From Vibrio sp. 10N.261.45.E2 (GTDB lineage: Bacteria > Pseudomonadota > Gammaproteobacteria > Enterobacterales > Vibrionaceae), in the NCBI RefSeq assembly GCF_002875705.1, contig NZ_MCZZ01000172.1, forward strand, positions 1-64,000: DNA of 64,000 bases. Direction: 5' to 3'. Positions within the stretch are counted from its first letter, which is position 1. The number at the start of each line of letters is the position of its first letter. The notes beneath the pieces were generated by a model that worked only from the letters and a program-made list of their open reading frames with translations, did not search any database and was not told where the DNA came from. The translations under genes were made by a program, and so were the position numbers. Shown here one piece after another: positions 17,243-25,518 of the stretch.

Positions 17243-17974
17243 TTAACGCCCACCCGCAATATCAATAAACGAGCCGGTTACATAAGAAGCTTCATCTGAT
17301 AATAGCCATGCAATAGAGTTAGCGACCTCTTCTGGTGTGCCACCTCGCTGCAATGGTAATTGTGAAGCCAATCTGTCTACGCGATCAGGCTCTCCACCGT
17401 CTGCGTGCATCTCTGTGTAGATGCAACCCGGCCTTACACCATTAACTCGGATATTGCGTGATGCAAGCTCTAACGATAGGCCTTTGGTCAGAGAATCCAT
17501 AGCACCTTTCGATGCTGCGTAATCGACGTATTCAAACGGTGCGCCTGTACGAGAAGCGGCAGATGATACATTCACAATCGAGCCCGCGCCATCTACTTGT
17601 TTGATAAAGGCTTTACTGCAAAGAAAGCAGCTCGACACGTTTGACTTCATCACCTTTTCAAACCGATCCAATTCAATATCTACCAATGCAGATTGGGTAA
17701 ACAAGATCCCAGCATTGTTAACCAAGTGAGTCACTGGGCCGAGTTTATTACGAGCAATCTCGAACAAAGACTTCACATCCGATTCAACAGACACATCCGC
17801 ACGCACACTAATCGCGGTGCCACCTTGCTCACGAATATCATTAACCAGTTCCTCAGCTCGCGACTCATTGTGTATGAAGTTAACGCATACTGCATAACCT
17901 TGTTTAGCCAATAGCTTCGACGTCGCTGCGCCGATACCTCGGCTTCCGCCTGTTACAATCACTACCTTATTCAT
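17243..17974 (-). CDS. SDR family oxidoreductase
   Basis: A 243-residue classical short-chain dehydrogenase. The coenzyme motif T-G-G-S-R-G-I-G is at 8-15, N-N-A-G near 87, the catalytic Ser in V-S-S-A-A-S, and Y-x-x-x-K as Y-A-A-S-K near 153-157. A C-terminal S-Y-V-T-G-S-F-I-D-I-A-G-G-R is typical of FabG-like enzymes. It reduces or oxidises an unknown alcohol/carbonyl with NAD(P)H. The ribosome site is a strong G5 run. It follows a SnoaL-like gene by 52 bases on the same strand, and the two may be co-transcribed. Confidence 0.85.
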   Translation of the reverse strand: MNKVVIVTGGSRGIGAATSKLLAKQGYAVCVNFIHNESRAEELVNDIREQGGTAISVRADVSVESDVKSLFEIARNKLGPVTHLVNNAGILFTQSALVDIELDRFEKVMKSNVSSCFLCSKAFIKQVDGAGSIVNVSSAASRTGAPFEYVDYAASKGAMDSLTKGLSLELASRNIRVNGVRPGCIYTEMHADGGEPDRVDRLASQLPLQRGGTPEEVANSIAWLLSDEASYVTGSFIDIAGGR

Positions 17975-18026
17975 GAAAACCCCCTATTATTTTTTTAGTC
18001 GATACAAACTGATTTTTCGCTATAAG

Positions 18027-18428
18027 TTAACTCTTCGCTACGAACTGATCGTTAGACACAACCTGAACCCACTGCGATCGCCACGCTGGCGCCTCAAATG
18101 GGTCTGGCCAAAACTCAGTTTGCTTTTTAATTAAACCATCAACAACTGTGTGAAAGGTAATCACTCGGTTTTTCAATACGCTGTCAGTAACCGAAACGTC
18201 CGTGACTACCGTATCGCCTTCACAGACAATTGAATTGAGCGTGAATTCCCAAACACCATTAGCTGGGTATTCAGAGTTGATTGCTGAAAAGTTAGCGCGT
18301 CCTATCGTTAATTCAGACGACTGAGGCCAAAAACCTTCAAAGTCTTCAGCGAGCCATTCACTCGCCTTAGCAAAATCATTGGTGCGCATTGCATCCCAAA
18401 ATCCTAATACCACTTGTTTTGGTGTCAT
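18027..18428 (-). CDS. SnoaL-like (NTF2-fold) protein
   Basis: A 133-residue single NTF2-like domain. It opens with T-P-K-Q-V-V-L-G-F-W-D-A-M-R-T-N-D and A-S-E-W-L-A-E-D-F, and has the terminal strand pattern with F-H-T-V-V-D-G-L-I-K-K-Q-T-E-F-W near 94-109. These folds act as small isomerases, cyclases or ligand-binding modules; the substrate is unknown. The ribosome site AGGA is present. The neighbouring downstream SDR could act on the same compound, which is inference from proximity alone. Confidence 0.7.
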   Translation of the reverse strand: MTPKQVVLGFWDAMRTNDFAKASEWLAEDFEGFWPQSSELTIGRANFSAINSEYPANGVWEFTLNSIVCEGDTVVTDVSVTDSVLKNRVITFHTVVDGLIKKQTEFWPDPFEAPAWRSQWVQVVSNDQFVAKS

Positions 18429-18764
18429 TTCTAATCCTATGTGTTGGCTATTAGTCTGTTTTCAAACACATTAACGGGAGATATGTAACACAGCAAATAT
18501 CCGGTTCTATAAATTAACAAAACCGAGCTATGCCGCAAGATTTGAATCATGAATAATGTGGCCAATGCACTCATCTATGTTTGAAGGCGTTACTAGACAG
18601 CTCAATTTTAGAGACAGCTCTGTTGTATATACTCGCCGATCCAAACTGAATCGTTGCTATGTTTCTTTCTCATCTTTATCAATTCGAATATATACGTATA
18701 ATCCCCCGCTCTATAACGCTACCCAACACCGGAATAGCGTCATCCAAATTTTAATGAGCACCCA

Positions 18765-19097
18765 ATGTCGAAACTATTTTTCAAAGGCCGTATCGAAACA
18801 AGACAAAACCACGTTCTTGCTGGCTACAACGTAAACCGCGATGTAAAAGCGGGTACTGAAGAATCACCAATCACGGTTATGGTTCAAACTGAAGCTCGTA
18901 AAGCAGAAGTAGAAGCTCTAGCTGCTGAAAATGCTATCTTCGTTACCGTTACGGTAGACGCAGACAAAGAAGAGAACACCATCGAGCTTGATACTCTAAT
19001 GAACAAGCCAAAAACGATGACGTTTGAAAAGACACCTAACCGTAACGATCCATGCTCATGCGGTAGTGGTAAGAAATACAAGAAGTGTTGCGCATAA
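18765..19097 (+). CDS. SEC-C motif protein (PBPRA1643 type)
   Basis: A 110-residue protein ending in a SecA-type zinc motif: N-D-P-C-S-C-G-S-G-K-K-Y-K-K-C-C at residues ~94-109, where C-x-C-x8-C-C chelates zinc. The N-terminal part is a small alpha/beta domain beginning M-S-K-L-F-F-K-G-R-I-E, a layout I recall from the vibrio/Photobacterium 'PBPRA1643 family SWIM/SEC-C' proteins. The function is unknown. It is one of only two rightward genes in the leftward-biased 16.5-37 kb stretch and ends at a perfect hairpin terminator. Confidence 0.78.
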   Translation: MSKLFFKGRIETRQNHVLAGYNVNRDVKAGTEESPITVMVQTEARKAEVEALAAENAIFVTVTVDADKEENTIELDTLMNKPKTMTFEKTPNRNDPCSCGSGKKYKKCCA

Positions 19098-19145
19098 CCC
19101 TTCTCACTCAAACTGCCAATAGCACGATGAGTTAGCAATGCCTGA

Positions 19146-19178
19146 CGGGAAGATCATTAATGATCTTCCCGTTTTTAT
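19146..19178 (+). terminator. Strong intrinsic terminator after the SEC-C gene
   Basis: A perfect 26-base palindrome at 19146-19171 (half-site CGGGAAGATCATT) is followed by TTTTTATTT. Confidence 0.9.
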
Positions 19179-19193
19179 TTGTATAAACCAAAA

Positions 19194-19418
19194 TCAGTCT
19201 AAATTATCTGGCGTACGTAAATTAGTTCCACACTTTATACATTGATAGTCACCTGTTGCGCCGCTTGAAACTAGCGACGATAAAATCATTCCAAGCAACC
19301 CTGGTTTCTTTTCATTTTGTGGGGCTTTTTGTACTTGGTTGCTGAACATTGTGTACTTATGCAGTGTTACTTCCTTACAGTTACAGCAGAACGCTCTCGT
19401 CTTTTCACTTCCATACAT
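19194..19418 (-). CDS. Small twin-CxxC zinc-ribbon-like protein
   Basis: A 74-residue protein started at M-Y-G-S-E-K (19418), which has AAGG upstream; the frame is open 18 codons further. It has C-C-N-C-K near residues 10-14 and C-I-K-C-G near 60-64, with a central hydrophobic run P-G-L-L-G-M-I-L-S-S-L-V. The layout (knuckle, basic linker, hydrophobic helix, knuckle) matches the proteins at 14104 and 21089. Function unknown. Confidence 0.6.
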   Translation of the reverse strand: MYGSEKTRAFCCNCKEVTLHKYTMFSNQVQKAPQNEKKPGLLGMILSSLVSSGATGDYQCIKCGTNLRTPDNLD

Positions 19419-19538
19419 AATATTTATAACCTTAGCTAGATGTACAAAATTAACATATGACAAATATGCCACACATCGTATTTAATCTACATATTTTCAT
19501 GAGGTTACAAGCAATTAAGCAAGCTCAAACATTGCATG

Positions 19539-20054
19539 TTAAGTGACATGTTGGCAAACAAAGTTATTCAATTCACTCACGCTGCTGATAATGTGAACGT
19601 CTTTTTCTTTTGCACGTAATTCTAATCGCGCTCTAAAATCATCATTCCAAAATTTCGGGCACAGCTTTAGGGTCTTATAACTTTGTATCGTGCCTTTTAT
19701 AACTGAGCTCCCATCAGGCCAGCCTTCAGGTTTCACAAATAAGCCTTTGAGCATTCGCTTAGTCACAAACCAGTAGCTAATTGGATAAGGAAGGTCGATA
19801 TACACCAAAGTGTCCGCGGCTTCTAATCGTGTATTGAATGAACCTAACGGCCCAAAGCCATCAATGATCCAGCTTTCTGATTTAAGTATGCGGTCGTGAA
19901 CCTGATCGAACACTTCACGTTCAACAAACTCACCATTGGCTTTATAAACAATTGAGTCCAACTGATGAAGCTCTATACCTGTGGCTAGAGCCAACGCTTT
20001 ACTAATGGTGGACTTTCCGCTGCCTGGCTTACCAAAAACTGCGATCTTTTTCAT
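19539..20054 (-). CDS. P-loop NTPase, adenylate-kinase-like ('topology modulation protein' family)
   Basis: A 171-residue P-loop kinase. Walker A G-K-P-G-S-G-K-S-T is at 8-16 and is followed by L-H-Q-L-D-S-I-V-Y near 34-42, characteristic of the FlaR/'DNA topology modulation' group. I-I-D-G-F-G-P near 62-68 forms the substrate-side strand. It probably phosphorylates a nucleotide or small metabolite; the family name rests on old annotation and the true substrate is not known. The first residues M-K-K-I-A-V-F begin directly behind a ribosome site (GAGGAAG). Confidence 0.8.
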   Translation of the reverse strand: MKKIAVFGKPGSGKSTISKALALATGIELHQLDSIVYKANGEFVEREVFDQVHDRILKSESWIIDGFGPLGSFNTRLEAADTLVYIDLPYPISYWFVTKRMLKGLFVKPEGWPDGSSVIKGTIQSYKTLKLCPKFWNDDFRARLELRAKEKDVHIISSVSELNNFVCQHVT

Positions 20055-20097
20055 ATGACTTCCTCTATTCAGATAAACCCATAAGACAGATACATAA

Positions 20098-20120
20098 AAC
20101 CCACCTTATAGGTGGGTTCG
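20098..20120 (-). terminator. Intrinsic terminator after the DUF302 gene
   Basis: Stem AACCCACCT / AGGTGGGTT with a 3-base loop, followed on the reverse strand by TTTTATG. It is positioned about 160 bases beyond the DUF302 stop. Confidence 0.65.
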
Positions 20121-20281
20121 ATAAATAAAGCGCATCAACTATCCCACCATTCCTATGGAATGATGATAATTCGTTGGTTAGGTTGCGCTAAATTTAATTT
20201 CATAAAGTTTCTTTTATATATTGTTGCTTAGTTGTCAATACGGCCACACTAGCCATATCACACGATTAATCTTGGGCTCAG

Positions 20282-20740
20282 CTATTTAGCTTTGGCCACT
20301 GTCGCTTTTGATAGCTTACTTAGTACACCCGATATTTTCTTAACGACCTCATCGCAGCCATTGATCGCATGACGCTCTACCAAGTAATTAGGATCATTGT
20401 AAGACAGCCATACTTTCTTATTAGAATCCTCAGTGACTAACACCTTCTGCGGTAAATCTATCGCGACTTCTTGAGCGCATTGCATTAATGGTGTCCCTAC
20501 TTTCGGGTTACCAAAAATGATGACTTCCGTTGGTCTCAATTCCAGATCGACCTTACTCGCGTTTTTCTTATGGTCGATTCGCGCAAACAAGGTCAAACCT
20601 TTGCTCTTGGCGATATCTTCAAAGCGGTCAGCAGTCTCTTTCACTGAGTAATTACTTTGGTATTTAATCAAACCATCAGAAGCCGCAGCAGAAAATGATG
20701 CCGAGAGTAAAATAGCGCATAGTGGTAGTAATTTTTTCAT
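20282..20740 (-). CDS. DUF302 domain periplasmic protein
   Basis: A 152-residue protein with a signal peptide (about residues 1-20, ending S-A-A-A). It has the DUF302 layout: S-V-K-E-T-A-D-R-F-E near 33-42, L-F-A-R-I-D-H near 52-58, P-T-E-V-I-I-F-G-N-P-K-V-G-T-P-L-M near 71-87 and a terminal V-W-L-S-Y-N-D-P. The family is widespread and of unknown function, sometimes linked to redox or metal stress. The start was placed at the second Met (M-K-K-L-L), which leaves a standard signal peptide. Confidence 0.85.
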   Translation of the reverse strand: MKKLLPLCAILLSASFSAAASDGLIKYQSNYSVKETADRFEDIAKSKGLTLFARIDHKKNASKVDLELRPTEVIIFGNPKVGTPLMQCAQEVAIDLPQKVLVTEDSNKKVWLSYNDPNYLVERHAINGCDEVVKKISGVLSKLSKATVAKAK

Positions 20741-21088
20741 CGTCACCTCTGAGATTTAACTTAATCAAACTTACATGCATAGCGCCACTTCTAAAATCAG
20801 CGACGTAGCCATGTCAGTATAGACGCGTTTCCGCTCTCAGTTTGCAGAGAGGATCACTTTTCTAATGCGTCTTATTATCATCAGTTTAAGCTAATTCGAC
20901 TCCAACCATTGGCTTTGAAGCTTGAATGTCTGGTTATCAAAATCAATAGTGCCTTGCACATCAAGCTGTATTAGCCCAGTCCCTCTTCCATCCTTTAGTG
21001 AATCGAATTCTTTAAGCAAGTTGATTTCTAAGATCAGAGCCTAGAATTAGAGACTAAAATTAGGGTCACGTACAATTTTCATACCCAA
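20741..21088. other. Intergenic region with a decayed open frame
   Basis: About 350 bases separate two leftward genes. The half nearest DUF302 probably holds its promoter. The other half contains the short open remnant listed separately. Confidence 0.4.
20891..21040 (-). pseudogene. Possible remnant of a lost gene (49 codons, no start)
   Basis: The reverse strand is open between a TAG at 21041-21043 and a TAG at 20891-20893. The translation looks like real protein (G-T-G-L-I-Q-L-D-V-Q-G-T-I-D-F-D, then F-K-L-Q-S-Q-W-L-E), but it has no ATG or ribosome site at the head. It could be the tail of a gene whose front has been deleted. Chance is not excluded. Confidence 0.3.
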
Positions 21089-21346
21089 TTAATGCCACGA
21101 CTTGGTTCCACATTTTTCACACTGGTATTCGTAATCACTGTCGACATAAAAACCGGGAACATTATTGTCATCTTTAAACAATAACGTCATCAAGTACTCC
21201 ATCAGCACGCCTAACTTCCATTGTTTCTTTTCAGATGCAGCTTCCGCTTTAGATTCAGTATCGGAAGCATTAACAGCTAGGTGTGGAGTAAGTGCGTTAC
21301 ACTGCTCACAGTGATAAGGGTGTTTAATGTACTTATTATCAAGCAT
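21089..21346 (-). CDS. Small twin-CxxC zinc-ribbon-like protein
   Basis: An 85-residue protein with C-E-Q-C near residues 13-16 and C-E-K-C-G near 77-81, separated by an Ala/Glu/Lys-rich linker and a hydrophobic segment L-G-V-L-M-E-Y-L-M-T-L-L-F. It shares the knuckle-helix-knuckle layout of the proteins at 14104 and 19194 with little residue identity elsewhere. It stands alone, leftward. Function unknown. Confidence 0.6.
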   Translation of the reverse strand: MLDNKYIKHPYHCEQCNALTPHLAVNASDTESKAEAASEKKQWKLGVLMEYLMTLLFKDDNNVPGFYVDSDYEYQCEKCGTKSWH

Positions 21347-21480
21347 TTATATAAGCCAACTAACATTTATAAAGTTGATGCATACTAACAACTTATCACT
21401 CGTTTCTCGAACTTATTGTTACCCACTGAAGTTTTATTAGAAAGAAATGAGACACAAGATAAGTGCCATATATCTTGAAT

Positions 21481-22062
21481 CTACTTTAGTAGCCCTTTAT
21501 CAGCAGCTCCTTCAAGTTGTACTTCTAGTTCTTTCCATAGAGCACGACTGCCTTTAGAAATACGCTCACCATTAAAGGTCAGTACTTTGTCTTTGGATAT
21601 GTTGTGTTTCTTCCAACTGTGGCCACCACCATGGATGTTATGAAGCAAAGGCGGTACTCTATCGATCGCCTTACCAAACCGAGCTTCAGATGACTCACCC
21701 ACTTCGAACTCAAGCCATAATTCCAAATACTCGGTTCTTAAATGGCTCGGCAAAGAGTTCAGCAAGCGCTCGACGCAGTTTCTCTCTTTGAGTTTGTTTT
21801 CTTCGGTTTCACTGGCATAAATGATGGTGTCTCCAGCATCGATTTCCCCAAGGTCATGAATCAACAGCATCTTCATCACTCGCGTAATATCGATTTCTTC
21901 ATTGGCATAGTCTTTCAACATGAGTGCACTCAAACAGACGTGCCAACTGTGCTCAGCGGAGTTTTCATATCGATCCAATCCAACGGGTTTTGTTTGTCGA
22001 TGGACATCCTTTAATTTTTCAATTTCGACCATGAACTGCAAAATGCCTTTGATTTCTTCCAC
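21481..22062 (-). CDS. HD-domain phosphohydrolase (YfbR/HDDC2-like)
   Basis: A 193-residue HD protein. The metal ligands are visible as H38 in E-N-S-A-E-H-S-W-H, H69-D70 in L-L-I-H-D-L-G-E, and D134 in K-A-I-D-R-V. The opening (L-Q-F-M-V-E-I-E-K-L-K-D-V-H-R) and spacing match the YfbR/HDDC2 group of 5'-deoxynucleotidases. It probably dephosphorylates dNMPs or a related nucleotide in the cytoplasm. It stands alone in the accessory stretch. Confidence 0.8.
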   Translation of the reverse strand: MEEIKGILQFMVEIEKLKDVHRQTKPVGLDRYENSAEHSWHVCLSALMLKDYANEEIDITRVMKMLLIHDLGEIDAGDTIIYASETEENKLKERNCVERLLNSLPSHLRTEYLELWLEFEVGESSEARFGKAIDRVPPLLHNIHGGGHSWKKHNISKDKVLTFNGERISKGSRALWKELEVQLEGAADKGLLK

Positions 22063-22128
22063 GATGAGCTTCCTTAAATTAAGTTGATGATTTAGCGGCG
22101 CGGAGGTTAGCAGAGCTAAAGAGAAGCG

Positions 22129-22536
22129 TTACTTCCAATGAACCGACATTTTGTAATACGCAATGCCCGATTTTTCAAATTCATTGCCTTCTACAGCCAT
22201 GCCAAACTTTTGATAAAAACCTAAAGCCGTAGTACGCGCATCGCACCAAAAATATGGGATGTTTAAATCTTTGATGTTAGAGATCGCATGCTCAATCACG
22301 TTTGAACCGATTCCCTGCCCTTGGAACTCAGGCAGCGTGGCAAACTTTCTCAGCCTAGCTTCATTATCTTGGATATAGATAGACGCGACACAAACCAGTT
22401 GTTCACCAACAAACGCGCCGTAATGCGTTGCTTGTTCGTCATCTGGCACCATACAAAACGCCATCGGTTTGTCAGGCCAAAGCACTTGATGCTTAACCGG
22501 AAGTACCTCAGTCGCTGAAATCTGTTTTATTTCCAT
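22129..22536 (-). CDS. GNAT family N-acetyltransferase
   Basis: A 135-residue GNAT domain. The acetyl-CoA pyrophosphate loop is F-Q-G-Q-G-I-G near 74-80, and the C-terminal A-L-G-F-Y-Q-K-F-G-M near 107-116 is the usual beta6-alpha4 element. The N-terminal part (V-L-P-V-K-H-Q-V-L-W-P-D-K-P) recalls the YjcF/ElaA-like branch. Acceptor unknown. It is one of seven GNAT genes in this window. Confidence 0.8.
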   Translation of the reverse strand: MEIKQISATEVLPVKHQVLWPDKPMAFCMVPDDEQATHYGAFVGEQLVCVASIYIQDNEARLRKFATLPEFQGQGIGSNVIEHAISNIKDLNIPYFWCDARTTALGFYQKFGMAVEGNEFEKSGIAYYKMSVHWK

Positions 22537-22622
22537 ATTCTCGGTTTAAACTCCCTACTTGATTACCCTTGTTGAAATTGAAGCGCTTGTGATTGCCATG
22601 ATTGTTATTACTAAGCTTATTA

Positions 22623-23045
22623 TTACTCAGCTTGGTAGGTCATTAAGTGATAACAATCTAAACCCACTCCCTTAGTAGTCGAAATTACAAAGCCTTGCGA
22701 GCGATAAAAACCAATGGCATTTTCATTGGCAGTCAGACACTTCAATGTGAGATCAGAGTAATGTTGTTTGCAGGTATTGAGTAAAGCCGAGCCAGCCCCA
22801 CTGCGTAGCGTTTGCGGGCTAACATATAAGTGATGGATGAAGCTATCAGGCTCCCAAACAGAAACAAAGCCTAAAAGCTTTTCACCAGAAACGGCAACCC
22901 ATACTTGCTCACCTTCGGTATCTTGGTCGAAATCAGATAACTTAAAAGCGTCGGCATCAGCCCAATGAAAGGTGTTCTGTCTTGATTCTAGATATAGCAC
23001 CTGTAAAGCGGTTAAATACTTGGGTTGGTACTTTCTGACTTCCAT
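22623..23045 (-). CDS. GNAT family N-acetyltransferase
   Basis: A 140-residue GNAT domain with the acetyl-CoA loop L-R-S-G-A-G-S-A-L-L near 80-89 preceded by H-H-L-Y-V-S-P, and A-I-G-F-Y-R-S-Q-G-F near 108-117. The ribosome site GGAGGAGCGAC precedes the start. Acceptor unknown; small-molecule or peptide amines are usual for this size class. Confidence 0.8.
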   Translation of the reverse strand: MEVRKYQPKYLTALQVLYLESRQNTFHWADADAFKLSDFDQDTEGEQVWVAVSGEKLLGFVSVWEPDSFIHHLYVSPQTLRSGAGSALLNTCKQHYSDLTLKCLTANENAIGFYRSQGFVISTTKGVGLDCYHLMTYQAE

Positions 23046-23087
23046 GTCGCTCCTCCTAATCCGTATGACTAGAATAAAGGTTTTGAA

Positions 23088-23504
23088 CTATCTATTCGCC
23101 ACAGGGTGATTTGGATCTAACTGAAGCAAATCCCACAAATTTCCATAGAGGTCTTCAAATACAGCAACAGTACCGTAAGCCTGTTCTTTAGGCTCTCGGA
23201 CAAAGTTAATGCCCAAAGAAGTCATCCGCTCGTAATCACGCCAGAAATCATCGGTGTTTAGGAATAGGAACACACGTCCACCAGCTTGGTTTCCGATGAA
23301 ATCGAGCTGTTCGGGCTTGGAAGCTCTCGCAAGTAACAGGCTCACGCCCGTTGAATTTGGTGGAGCAACAACAACCCAACGCTTATCCTCTTCTGGTAGA
23401 TACGTATCTTCGATGAGATCAAACTTAAGCTTGTTTACATAGAAATCAAGCGCTTCATCGTAGTCTTTTACCACTAGAGCAATGTGGACAATATTCTGTT
23501 TCAT
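23088..23504 (-). CDS. VOC superfamily (glyoxalase/bleomycin-resistance) protein
   Basis: A 138-residue protein from the start M-K-Q-N-I-V-H-I-A-L-V-V (23504), chosen because AAGG lies seven to ten bases upstream and the family begins here; the frame is open 23 codons further. It has the paired beta-alpha-beta-beta-beta layout, with H at residue 6 and E in V-A-V-F-E-D-L-Y-G-N-L-W-D near 115-127 as likely metal ligands. It may act as a lyase or a drug-binding protein. Substrate unknown. Confidence 0.8.
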   Translation of the reverse strand: MKQNIVHIALVVKDYDEALDFYVNKLKFDLIEDTYLPEEDKRWVVVAPPNSTGVSLLLARASKPEQLDFIGNQAGGRVFLFLNTDDFWRDYERMTSLGINFVREPKEQAYGTVAVFEDLYGNLWDLLQLDPNHPVANR

Positions 23505-23623
23505 AACATACCTTGTTGGGGTTTTAGCTGTGTTGAATGATGTCATGAAGCTGGCAAGGACACTAGGTTCCACATCATTAATCGTCGTATACAGTCGTTC
23601 ACAGTCTAAAGATTATGCATCAC

Positions 23624-23968
23624 CTATAACTCCCAGAAGCCAACTTCGATACCGCCTTGAATAACGATCGCACACATACCGTGCCGTGGTAATTCCATGG
23701 GTGGTACCGCTACTTCAGCGCCTAGCTTCTCGGCTGCACTCACTGCGGAGTGAATATCCTTGACTAAGGTGTAATGACGAACCGTTGGCTCTTCAGTTTC
23801 ACGAAGCGGTACTCGAACACCTATTACACCACCATTAGACAGCTTTGCAGTGCGTGCCCCACCGAGGTTCACATCAGCATCACTGAACTTCACATTGTAG
23901 ATCTGAGCATATGTAGCACAAACGACGTCTACTTCTGGGGTTACAATTTCAAGATACTGAACTTTCAT
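23624..23968 (-). CDS. VOC superfamily protein
   Basis: A 114-residue VOC-like protein starting at M-K-V-Q-Y-L-E-I-V-T-P behind AAGGAAATTTG. It keeps the fold pattern (Q-I-Y-N-V-K-F-S-D near 20-28, then G-A-E-V-A-V-P-P-M-E-L-P-R-H-G near 84-98) but lacks the usual His at the first metal position, so it may be a non-enzymatic binding protein. It neighbours another VOC gene, but the two are not close copies. Confidence 0.72.
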   Translation of the reverse strand: MKVQYLEIVTPEVDVVCATYAQIYNVKFSDADVNLGGARTAKLSNGGVIGVRVPLRETEEPTVRHYTLVKDIHSAVSAAEKLGAEVAVPPMELPRHGMCAIVIQGGIEVGFWEL

Positions 23969-24055
23969 CAAATTTCCTTTTGGTCTTATCTAAGGTTCTC
24001 AATCTACATACAGCGACTCTGTAATTTTTGATTAACGATTACCAGTTTAATATCA

Positions 24056-24526
24056 CTAAGCGATCCGACCACGCATGATAAATTGCGGACCTGCTGCGCC
24101 ACCTAAATACTGCTTAACAGAGTCTTCGAAACCGCCTTTCTTATAACAGTTAAATGCTGCAGGATTTTTGCAATTCACGGTTAAGTAAATCGAGTCATAC
24201 TTTGCGTAATTGGCTTTTAAATATGGAAACAAAGCCTTCACCGCACCAGTCCCTAAACCTTTACCTTGCTGGTTTTTATCAACAGCAAAGGCTCTTAACC
24301 CAATGCTTCCTTCAGGGCAGAATTCGTAGTGCTCTGCGTAAGCAATATCCAACTTAAAGAAACCCACTACTTCGTTATCAGACTTAATCACGTGCAAGTG
24401 CGTTGTATCACTGCCGTCTAACAAAAACTCAGCGGCTGTTCCTGCAAACTTGACTTGTTCATCGGCTAGTTGGATAGCTTGGACTAACGTGACGTGTGAC
24501 TCTTCAAGCTTTTCGATAATTATCAT
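24056..24526 (-). CDS. GNAT family N-acetyltransferase
   Basis: A 156-residue GNAT domain with L-R-A-F-A-V-D-K-N-Q-Q-G-K-G-L-G-T-G-A near 76-94 (strand beta4 and acetyl-CoA loop) and P-A-A-F-N-C-Y-K-K-G-G-F near 122-133. The ribosome site AAGGAA is well placed. It resembles a YitI/PaiA-like group in length; acceptor unknown. Confidence 0.8.
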   Translation of the reverse strand: MIIIEKLEESHVTLVQAIQLADEQVKFAGTAAEFLLDGSDTTHLHVIKSDNEVVGFFKLDIAYAEHYEFCPEGSIGLRAFAVDKNQQGKGLGTGAVKALFPYLKANYAKYDSIYLTVNCKNPAAFNCYKKGGFEDSVKQYLGGAAGPQFIMRGRIA

Positions 24527-24561
24527 TGTTGTTCCTTTTCTATAACACCCACGAAATCCGA

Positions 24562-24918
24562 CTAAAGCTCATCGCTAGTATCTCGAGAGTCGTAGTTTGG
24601 GAAATTGATATTAAGAAGGTTATCGTCCTCTAGTGTGAATAAAACACTTCCATTCTCTACGCCAGTTTCATTCCTGCCTGAACAACCTAGAAACAGCTCC
24701 CAATCAAACGAATATTGAAGTCGGTATTGATTCGAATTGATGTGTAGAACGTCTTTGATTTTAATACCGTTCACCACATGTGCCATATCATCGATGTATG
24801 ACAGATCAGGGATTAACTTTTCTTCGAAATCACTCTTATGCTCGGTTAAGAAATTGAGCAGTTCAGAACATAACTCGGAGCCATGAACCAATGGTTTAGA
24901 CAGGCTAGAAAACAACAT
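24562..24918 (-). CDS. Hypothetical protein, 118 residues
   Basis: I do not recognise this family. The start has TGGAG eight bases upstream, so it is likely expressed. The product is acidic and soluble, with S-E-L-L-N-F-L-T-E-H-K-S-D-F-E-E-K near 18-34 and a central beta-rich part (Y-R-L-Q-Y-S-F-D-W-E-L-F-L-G-C). It has no signal peptide, membrane segment or cysteine cluster. It could be an antitoxin- or immunity-like small protein by composition, but nothing in the neighbourhood supports that. Confidence 0.55.
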   Translation of the reverse strand: MLFSSLSKPLVHGSELCSELLNFLTEHKSDFEEKLIPDLSYIDDMAHVVNGIKIKDVLHINSNQYRLQYSFDWELFLGCSGRNETGVENGSVLFTLEDDNLLNINFPNYDSRDTSDEL

Positions 24919-25006
24919 TTCAAAATACTCCAGGATTGTTTTGATATTGGGCGGATGCCTGCGAATCTGTTACAAATTCAATCTCAGCCCACACGAATCT
25001 TTAAGG

Positions 25007-25441
25007 CTAAACGTTACTATTATCCGAGCTATTAAACGAGTACATTCGGACTTCATCGCGAGGAAACCAGCCCAACTTTTCGTAAAACTGTTGAGCATTG
25101 ATGTTGTCGTTATAGACAAACAAGTGGGTCTTCGGGATGCCTAACCCTGCAAGTGCGTTGACCGCCTCTGCGACAAGCTTACAACCTAACTTTTGTCCTC
25201 TAAAGTTGGCCGAGACAGCTAAATGTTGTAAATACCCACGACGTCCATCCGTTCCTACTAACACAGCGCCAATGATCTCGTTGTTACTTTCAGCCACAAA
25301 ACTCAGACCAGGGTTACGATCTAAATAGCTCGCAATGCTTTCTTTCGAATCGGCATCGCGAATACTCATGCCTTCTGTTTGGCACCACAACGCGATCACT
25401 GAGTCGTAGTCTGAAATTGCCATTTCCCGAATGTTGACCAC
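25007..25441 (-). CDS. GNAT family N-acetyltransferase (RimI/YpeA-like)
   Basis: A 144-residue GNAT with a GTG start behind AAGGAGAG. The opening (I-R-E-M-A-I-S-D-Y-D-S-V-I-A-L-W) and V-G-T-D-G-R-R-G-Y-L-Q-H-L-A-V recall E. coli YpeA. The acetyl-CoA loop is F-R-G-Q-K-L-G near 80-86, with a Lys where Gly is usual. The C-terminal element N-A-Q-Q-F-Y-E-K-L-G-W is complete. Acceptor unknown. Confidence 0.8.
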   Translation of the reverse strand: MVNIREMAISDYDSVIALWCQTEGMSIRDADSKESIASYLDRNPGLSFVAESNNEIIGAVLVGTDGRRGYLQHLAVSANFRGQKLGCKLVAEAVNALAGLGIPKTHLFVYNDNINAQQFYEKLGWFPRDEVRMYSFNSSDNSNV

Positions 25442-25518
25442 TCTACTCTCCTTGTTTATGCGGGTATTTAGTTAGTCGTGTTTCTCATAAGAATTGAATA
25501 GCCAATAAGGTTTATGTG

